Assembly (NCBI GenBank): GCA_016719295.1
Contig: JADKAF010000001.1
Coordinates: 3,658,001-3,722,000 of the forward strand
Reading direction: 5' to 3'
Origin: Planctomycetota bacterium
GTDB lineage: Bacteria; Planctomycetota; UBA1135; JADKAF01
Length of the DNA stretch: 64,000 nt
The notes beneath the pieces are model-generated. The model was not told the origin of the DNA. It worked only from the letters and a program-made list of their open reading frames with translations, and did no database searches. The position numbers and the translations under genes are program-made. Below are positions 59,807 to 64,000 of the stretch, piece by piece; position 1 is the stretch's first letter; each line of letters opens with the position of its first letter.

Positions 59807-60982
59807 CTAGACGCCCCGCGAGTAGAGGAGATTGCAGTGCGCGCAGACGGGCATCAGCCCACAACGATCGACGGTCTCGCGCACGTCTCGAAAGGCCGCG
59901 CCGCTCCAGATCTCCTCGAGAGACTGCTCGGCGAGCTGCCCGACGACGAACTCGGGGAAGAACTTGCAGCTCACGACCTCGCCCGAGGGGAAGACATCGA
60001 GGCGCGACTTGAGGGAGAGGCAACGAGACTTGCCCCCGGCCGGCTTGGAGCTGCCGGAGAGAAACTCAGGCAGATCCTCCGGCGCGACCTCGGGGTTGTA
60101 ACGCAGCTTCAGCTTGCGCGCGCTCGCCCGAGCGCGCGCGAGAGCCTCCACCAAGTCTCCCGCCAGCTCAGGGCGCATCTGGTGCGTGTAGGCCTGCCAG
60201 CTCGGACGTCGCCCCGCCGTCTGGCGCAGCACCCACGGAAGATGCGTGGCGCAATAGGAGCTCATCTCCGCGGCCGCACCCGGTGAGATGTGCCAAGGCA
60301 GCGAGAAGTAGAGGACGTCGATGCCTTCGGCTTCCCAGAGCTCCACGATGCTCGCGAGCTTCGGGATCGCAGCTTCCGTGATGACGAAGTTGACGGAGAT
60401 CTCCCCGCGGAACTCTCCGCGGCTCTTGGCGCGGCGCAGCTCACGCAGCCCCTTCAGCGCCCGGTCGTAGCTTCCGAACCCGCGGAGCGCGTCGTGGCTC
60501 GCCTCGTCACCATCGATGGCCACATAGATCTCGAGCTGCTCGGAGATCCGCAGCAGCGACTCCATCCGAGCCTCGATGCCGAGCCCGTTCGTGCACACGG
60601 TCGTCCAGCGCGGATCCGCTGCGAGCAGGTCGACGAGTCGATCCCAATCCGCGTAGAGCAGCGGCTCGCCACCCCAGAAGTAGAGATTCGAGCGGACGCC
60701 GCGAGTGGCCTCCAGCACCTTCTGGAGGATGGCGAACGGGAGGTCTCTTCGCTGCTCCTCGGGCGTCAGATCGCGATGATGTCCCTCCGCATTCCACTGA
60801 TAGCAGTGGGTGCAGCGGAGGTTGCAGCGATTGGTCAGCTTGAAGGCCAGCTCGTCCGGGAGGGCGCGAGTCGCTCCGCCCTCGTGCGCCGCGTCGCGGA
60901 GAGCCGCGGAGCGCTGCGGCAGGATGCGCTTCAGCTTCTCGAAGGCCGCGCGATCGAGGAGGTGCTTCTCGGAGGAGCTCAT
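59807..60982 (-). CDS. Radical SAM/SPASM protein (operon copy 1)
   Basis: 391 residues from ATG 60982; first gene of the minus-strand operon. Cluster motif Cys53-x3-Cys57-x2-Cys60 in LTNRCNLRCTHCYQWNAEG, GGEPLLYADWDRLVDLL, CTNGLGIEARM, IYVAIDGDEASHDALRG, ISVNFVITEAAIPKL and LYFSLPWHISPGAAAEM. The SPASM-like C-terminus has CLSLKSRLDVFPSGEVVSCKFF, then CGLMPVCAHCNLLYSRG. Distinct from copy 2 (low similarity outside the motifs), so the pathway probably uses two different radical steps. The promoter must lie in the 348-nt divergent spacer shared with the sulfotransferase. Confidence 0.9.
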   Translation of the reverse strand: MSSSEKHLLDRAAFEKLKRILPQRSAALRDAAHEGGATRALPDELAFKLTNRCNLRCTHCYQWNAEGHHRDLTPEEQRRDLPFAILQKVLEATRGVRSNLYFWGGEPLLYADWDRLVDLLAADPRWTTVCTNGLGIEARMESLLRISEQLEIYVAIDGDEASHDALRGFGSYDRALKGLRELRRAKSRGEFRGEISVNFVITEAAIPKLASIVELWEAEGIDVLYFSLPWHISPGAAAEMSSYCATHLPWVLRQTAGRRPSWQAYTHQMRPELAGDLVEALARARASARKLKLRYNPEVAPEDLPEFLSGSSKPAGGKSRCLSLKSRLDVFPSGEVVSCKFFPEFVVGQLAEQSLEEIWSGAAFRDVRETVDRCGLMPVCAHCNLLYSRGV

Positions 60983-61330
60983 GACCCGCCTTGCCGCATA
61001 GCGCGACACGCATCCATTTCCGTTCGACGGGAGCCTATCACCGCCGAAGAGCTCGCGGCAAGTCGTTCGCGCGGCCGCGCATTTCCGACCTCCTTCCGTC
61101 GGTACGGGAGCGACGGAGCGCGATCCGCGCCGCTCGAGTCGGAGTCCTCGGAAAGTCCCTTGCAGAATGGTGGGGAGTCCCCCCCCAGGACTCCGGACGC
61201 ACCGCGACCGGCGCTTCCGACGCGAGCCTCGTCGTGCCAACCTATGCAGAGCGCCTCGCGCGAATCGAGCGGCGTCGCATTGCCGCGGTCGCTCGCTCCG
61301 CCATTCGCCTCCTCGCAGCCGCTCGCGACC
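60983..61330. other. 348-nt divergent promoter region of the biosynthetic operon
   Basis: Lies between the radical SAM (minus) and sulfotransferase (plus) starts, so both promoters must be here. A small hairpin (GGAGTCC at 61174-61180 / GGACTCC at 61188-61194 around a C run) and a further GGAGTCC at 61141 are seen. No clear -35/-10 or sigma-54 site. Confidence 0.5.
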
Positions 61331-62083
61331 ATGACCGACAGCGCCTTGGTCTTCACGCACATCCACAAGTGCTCCGGCTCTTCTCTGCGCCGCATGCTGC
61401 ACGCGAAGTACCGCGCGATCTTCCCCGCGGAGCGCATGCACATCCCGGAGATCACCTGCCGCGACATCGACAACCTGCCGATGCTGGAGGCCAGAGGCGA
61501 GCCGCTGCCGCGAGACCTCTGGCTGCTGGCCGATCACTCTCCCCACGGGATCTATGAGGAGCGGGTCCTGGCCTCTCTGCCGAGGTTCCGCATCGCCTTG
61601 CTGCGCGAGCCTCTGGATCGCCTGGAGTCTCTCTATCACTTCTTCGTCCGCGCGGGATTCCTCCCCGAGGAGCTGAAGGAGTTCATCGACCTCGAGACGA
61701 TGCCCGAGCAGGTCTGGGAGCGCCTCTGCCAACACTTCCTGGAGCTCTCCGGATACGTGCGCTGGTTCGATCCCGTGGGTCAGGACGTCAGCGCGGCCGT
61801 GGATCGACTGCTGGCCTACGACGTCCTCGGACGTCACGACGACCTCGCGGACTTCTGCTCGCGCTTCTCGGATCGCAATCCGCACGGGGTCCGCCTGTCC
61901 GCCACCGACGTCTTGCATGTGAACGCGACGGCACGGCCGGCGCCGTTGAGCCGAGTGCAGCAGGAGATCGCTTACGAGGCGCTCGCGACGGACTATGCGA
62001 TCTGGGAGCACGCGCAGGTGCAGCGAGCGCTCCGCGGAAACACGCCGGACGCAGCGGCTCGTGGAGCGCGCGACCATCGCTAG
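61331..62083 (+). CDS. PAPS-dependent sulfotransferase family protein
   Basis: 250 residues from ATG 61331; the frame is open upstream but earlier codons are the antisense of the radical SAM gene. Sulfotransfer_2-like: 5'-phosphosulfate loop VFTHIHKCSGSSLRRML (residues ~7-23, with the catalytic Lys), 3'-phosphate site RIALLREPLDRLESLYHFF near 95, then helical segments (LCQHFLELSGYVRWFD, VLGRHDDLADFCSRF). It transfers sulfate from PAPS to hydroxyls or amines. Divergent from the NRPS operon, so it may sulfate that product or a surface glycan. Followed 30 nt later by a DUF2238 gene. Confidence 0.85.
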   Translation: MTDSALVFTHIHKCSGSSLRRMLHAKYRAIFPAERMHIPEITCRDIDNLPMLEARGEPLPRDLWLLADHSPHGIYEERVLASLPRFRIALLREPLDRLESLYHFFVRAGFLPEELKEFIDLETMPEQVWERLCQHFLELSGYVRWFDPVGQDVSAAVDRLLAYDVLGRHDDLADFCSRFSDRNPHGVRLSATDVLHVNATARPAPLSRVQQEIAYEALATDYAIWEHAQVQRALRGNTPDAAARGARDHR

Positions 62084-62113
62084 GCTGTAGCGAGGCGCAG
62101 CACTCGAGATCCG

Positions 62114-62776
62114 ATGTCCCCGAGCTCCACTCCACGCCCTCACCTCGCGCAGGTGCTCCTCCTCGCCGCGCTCCTCGGCCTGCTCGGGCTCACGCTCTGG
62201 TCGCCGCCGTTTCCGCGCTATCAGCTCCTCCAGCACCTGCCGACGCTGCCGGCTTGGATCGCGCTCCTCCTTGCGGCGCGCCGCAGAACTTTCGCGAACT
62301 CAAGCTTCGCGGCGCTCGCAGCACTCCTGGCCCTGCACATCGTCGGCGCGCGCTGGACCTATTCGTTCGTGCCCTACGACGCGTGGTCGCGCGAGCTGCT
62401 CGGCTGGTCGCCTGAGGTGCACTTCGGCTGGACGCGCGATCACTACGATCGCCTCGTCCACCTGATGTTCGGCCTGCTCGGCGTGGCGCCGCTCGCGGTG
62501 CTCCTCGAGCGCGGAGGCCGCCTCTCGCGGCGCGCCGCGGTCCTCACCGCGTGCAGTGCCGTGCTCGCCGTGAGCGGTCTCTACGAGGTCTTCGAGTGGC
62601 TGCTCACGATTACCGTGGCGCCCGATCAGGCCGAGACCTACAACGGTCAGCAAGGCGATGCCTTCGATGCTCAAAAGGACATGGCGCTCGCCGCGGCGGG
62701 AGCCGCGTTCACGACGGCGATCCGCGCGTGGCCTGCGCGCTCGCCGGTCCGCCCGAACCAGGAACGAAGCTCATGA
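62114..62776 (+). CDS. DUF2238 (YjdF-like) membrane protein
   Basis: 220 residues, about five or six transmembrane helices (LLLAALLGLLGLTLW, PAWIALLLAA, ALAALLALHIVGARWTYSFVPYDAW, DRLVHLMFGLLGVAPLAVLLE, VLTACSAVLAVSGLYEVFEWLLTI). Family signature H-x-x-GA-x-YTY-like at HIVGARWTYSFVPYD, RDHYDRLVHLMFGLLGVAP, and YNGQQGDAFDAQKDMALAAAGA (QGDxxDAQKDM). Conserved acidic and His residues suggest metal or quinone binding, but the function is unknown. Its stop overlaps the sulfatase start by ATGA. Confidence 0.92.
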   Translation: MSPSSTPRPHLAQVLLLAALLGLLGLTLWSPPFPRYQLLQHLPTLPAWIALLLAARRRTFANSSFAALAALLALHIVGARWTYSFVPYDAWSRELLGWSPEVHFGWTRDHYDRLVHLMFGLLGVAPLAVLLERGGRLSRRAAVLTACSAVLAVSGLYEVFEWLLTITVAPDQAETYNGQQGDAFDAQKDMALAAAGAAFTTAIRAWPARSPVRPNQERSS

Positions 62777-64000
62777 TTCGAAGCTACCTCTGCGCAGCGC
62801 TCTTGGCCTCGTCGCACTTGCTCGGGCCCGGCATCGCGCAGGAGCAGCCGCGCGCGCTGCCGAACATCATCGTCATCCTGGCGGACGACCTCGGCTACGG
62901 CGATCTCGGCTGCTACAACGACCGCGCGAAGGTCGCGACGCCGCACCTCGATCAGCTCGCTCGCGAAGGGCTGCGCTTCACCGACGCGCATAGCCCGTGC
63001 ACGGTCTGCACGCCGACGCGCTACGGCCTGCTCACCGGCCAGATGCCGTTCCGCGTCCCGCGCGGCGGCACGGTGTTCCAAGGCGCCGGCGGACCGTCCC
63101 TGATCGCCGCGGAACGCCTGACGCTGCCCGAGATGCTCCGCGAGCGTGGCTACGTCACGACCGCGATCGGCAAGTGGCACGTGGGCCTCACGTTCCGCGA
63201 CGCGAATGGCGAAGCGTTGCACAGCGGGCGCTTGGAGGACATCGCGCGGATCGACTTCAAGCGCCGCGTGGAAGGCGGGCCGCTCGAGCACGGCTTCGAG
63301 CGCTTCTTCGGCACGGCGTGCTGCCCCACGACCGATTGGCTCTACGCGTTCCTGGAAGGCGATCGCATCCCCGTTCCGCCGACCCTTCCCATCGACAAGA
63401 CGAAGCTGCCGAGGCACCCCTACGCGAACGATTGCCGCGCGGGCTGGATCGCGCCGAACTTCCCCATGACGGAAGTGGACTTGGTCTTCCTCGAGCGCAG
63501 CCGCGCGTTCCTCGAAGAGCACCGCCGCAGCTCACCTGAGAAGCCGTTCTTCCTCTACCACGCGATGCAGGCGGTGCACCTGCCGTCGTTCGCGGGGCAG
63601 GAGTACCAAGGGAAGTCGGGCGCTGGACCGCACGGCGACTTCCTCGCCGAGATGGACGCGATCGTGGGCGCGCTCCTCGCGGACCTGGAGCGGCTCGGCA
63701 TCGCCGACGAGACGCTGATCCTCTTCTCCAGCGACAACGGCCCCGAGACGGCGAGCGTCGTCCACATGCGGAAGGACCACCAGCACGACGGCGCGCGCCC
63801 GTGGCGCGGCGTGAAGCGCGATGCCTGGGAAGGCGGCCATCGCGTGCCGTTGATCGTGCGTTGGCCCGGCCGCGTGAAGGCCGGCACGACGAGTGACCAG
63901 ATCATCTGCCTCACCGACGTCATGGCGACGCTCGCTTCGATCACGGGTGCTGTGCTCCCGAACGAGGCCGCGGAGGACAGCTTCGACTTCCTGCCCGTGC
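62773..64000 (+). CDS. Secreted type I sulfatase (3' partial)
   Basis: 409 complete codons; runs off the right edge. Signal peptide MIRSYLCAALLASSHLLGPGIAQ. NIIVILADDLGYGDLGCYN supplies the Asp-Asp metal ligands (38-39). The active-site signature is Cys79-Thr-Pro-Thr-Arg83 (SPCTVCTPTRYGLLTG), the Cys that becomes formylglycine. Lys in AIGKWHVGL, His in YHAMQAVHLPSF, SSDNGPETASV (Asn/Asp ligands) and the substrate Lys in WRGVKRDAWEGGHRVPLIVRWPG follow. It hydrolyses sulfate esters in the periplasm or outside and needs an FGE/anSME maturase, not seen here. Arylsulfatase or polysaccharide sulfatase; substrate unknown. Coupled to DUF2238. Confidence 0.95.
   Translation, partial: MIRSYLCAALLASSHLLGPGIAQEQPRALPNIIVILADDLGYGDLGCYNDRAKVATPHLDQLAREGLRFTDAHSPCTVCTPTRYGLLTGQMPFRVPRGGTVFQGAGGPSLIAAERLTLPEMLRERGYVTTAIGKWHVGLTFRDANGEALHSGRLEDIARIDFKRRVEGGPLEHGFERFFGTACCPTTDWLYAFLEGDRIPVPPTLPIDKTKLPRHPYANDCRAGWIAPNFPMTEVDLVFLERSRAFLEEHRRSSPEKPFFLYHAMQAVHLPSFAGQEYQGKSGAGPHGDFLAEMDAIVGALLADLERLGIADETLILFSSDNGPETASVVHMRKDHQHDGARPWRGVKRDAWEGGHRVPLIVRWPGRVKAGTTSDQIICLTDVMATLASITGAVLPNEAAEDSFDFLPV

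Noticed and set aside
60290..61330. Upstream extension of the sulfotransferase frame
   Set aside because: These codons are antisense to the first radical SAM gene and lack protein character. The sulfotransferase fold starts at MTDSALVFTHIHK.
1..64000. tRNA, rRNA, CRISPR arrays, prophage or replication origin
   Set aside because: No cloverleaf-like stretch, rRNA core sequence, regular repeat-spacer array, phage structural gene or DnaA-box cluster was noticed on reading. A covariance-model search would be needed to exclude small RNAs.

Overview
This is a GC-rich bacterial window (third codon positions almost always G or C) with 49 gene calls. No rRNA, tRNA or CRISPR array was seen, so taxonomy rests on gene content. 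A secreted type I sulfatase with a CTPTR formylglycine site, DUF3500, DUF2238, DUF4344 and DUF418 proteins, a papain-type protease carrying many prokaryotic YEATS-like domains, Kelch-propeller exoproteins, and a recurrent C-terminal domain shared by several secreted proteins together suggest a deep-branching planctomycete. This is an inference; Myxococcota or another GC-rich lineage is not excluded.

Layout. 1-7.7 kb: end of a secreted Ig/FN3-like protein, two strong hairpins, then an enolase-superfamily / Old-Yellow-Enzyme / SnoaL-histidine-phosphatase operon, and a secreted subtilase preceded by a (CT)12 tract and an intrinsic terminator. 7.7-14.4 kb: mostly minus-strand genes (lipoprotein, helical-repeat protein, membrane protein, DUF4344 metallopeptidase, VLRF1/Vms1-like release-factor domain protein) and a small lipoprotein gene, interspersed with palindromic repeats whose core is GGGGTCAGACCCC. 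14.4-27 kb: thioredoxin-fold protein, CBS-hemerythrin fusion, papain-YEATS protein, AI-2E-type permease, prolyl oligopeptidase, Na+/H+ antiporter and 6-phosphofructokinase. 27-37.3 kb: a protein with two sigma-70 region-4-like modules joined by a disordered linker, Kelch proteins with a decayed Kelch relative upstream, DUF3500, aldo/keto reductase and DUF418 genes.

37.3-43 kb: a divergently transcribed regulon. A GAF/AAA+/Fis sigma-54 activator faces an AhpD-like / alpha-beta hydrolase / DsrE / PNPOx-like / DUF1348 gene set. Clustered CGCGA cores and a possible -24/-12 promoter lie between them. An IS630 transposase remnant and a partial AhpD duplication show past rearrangement. 43-48.2 kb: HEAT-repeat protein, PurM-like protein, two c-type cytochromes in an operon, and a flavin reductase-like protein.

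48.2-62 kb holds the most unusual feature: a minus-strand biosynthetic operon of eight genes, seven of them linked by 4-nt ATGA/GTGA overlaps. In transcription order these are radical SAM/SPASM, AMP-ligase, Methyltransf_24/CmcI-like protein (frameshifted), acyl carrier protein, GT28-like glycosyltransferase (frameshifted), second radical SAM/SPASM, an NRPS (C-A-PCP) fused to a GT4 glycosyltransferase, and a thioesterase with Cys in place of Ser fused to an Ig-like domain and about ten TPRs. A sulfotransferase is divergent from it. The set looks able to make an acylated or arylated, glycosylated and possibly sulfated peptide-like product. I recognise no described pathway with this architecture. 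The window ends in a DUF2238 membrane protein gene overlapping a partial sulfatase gene.
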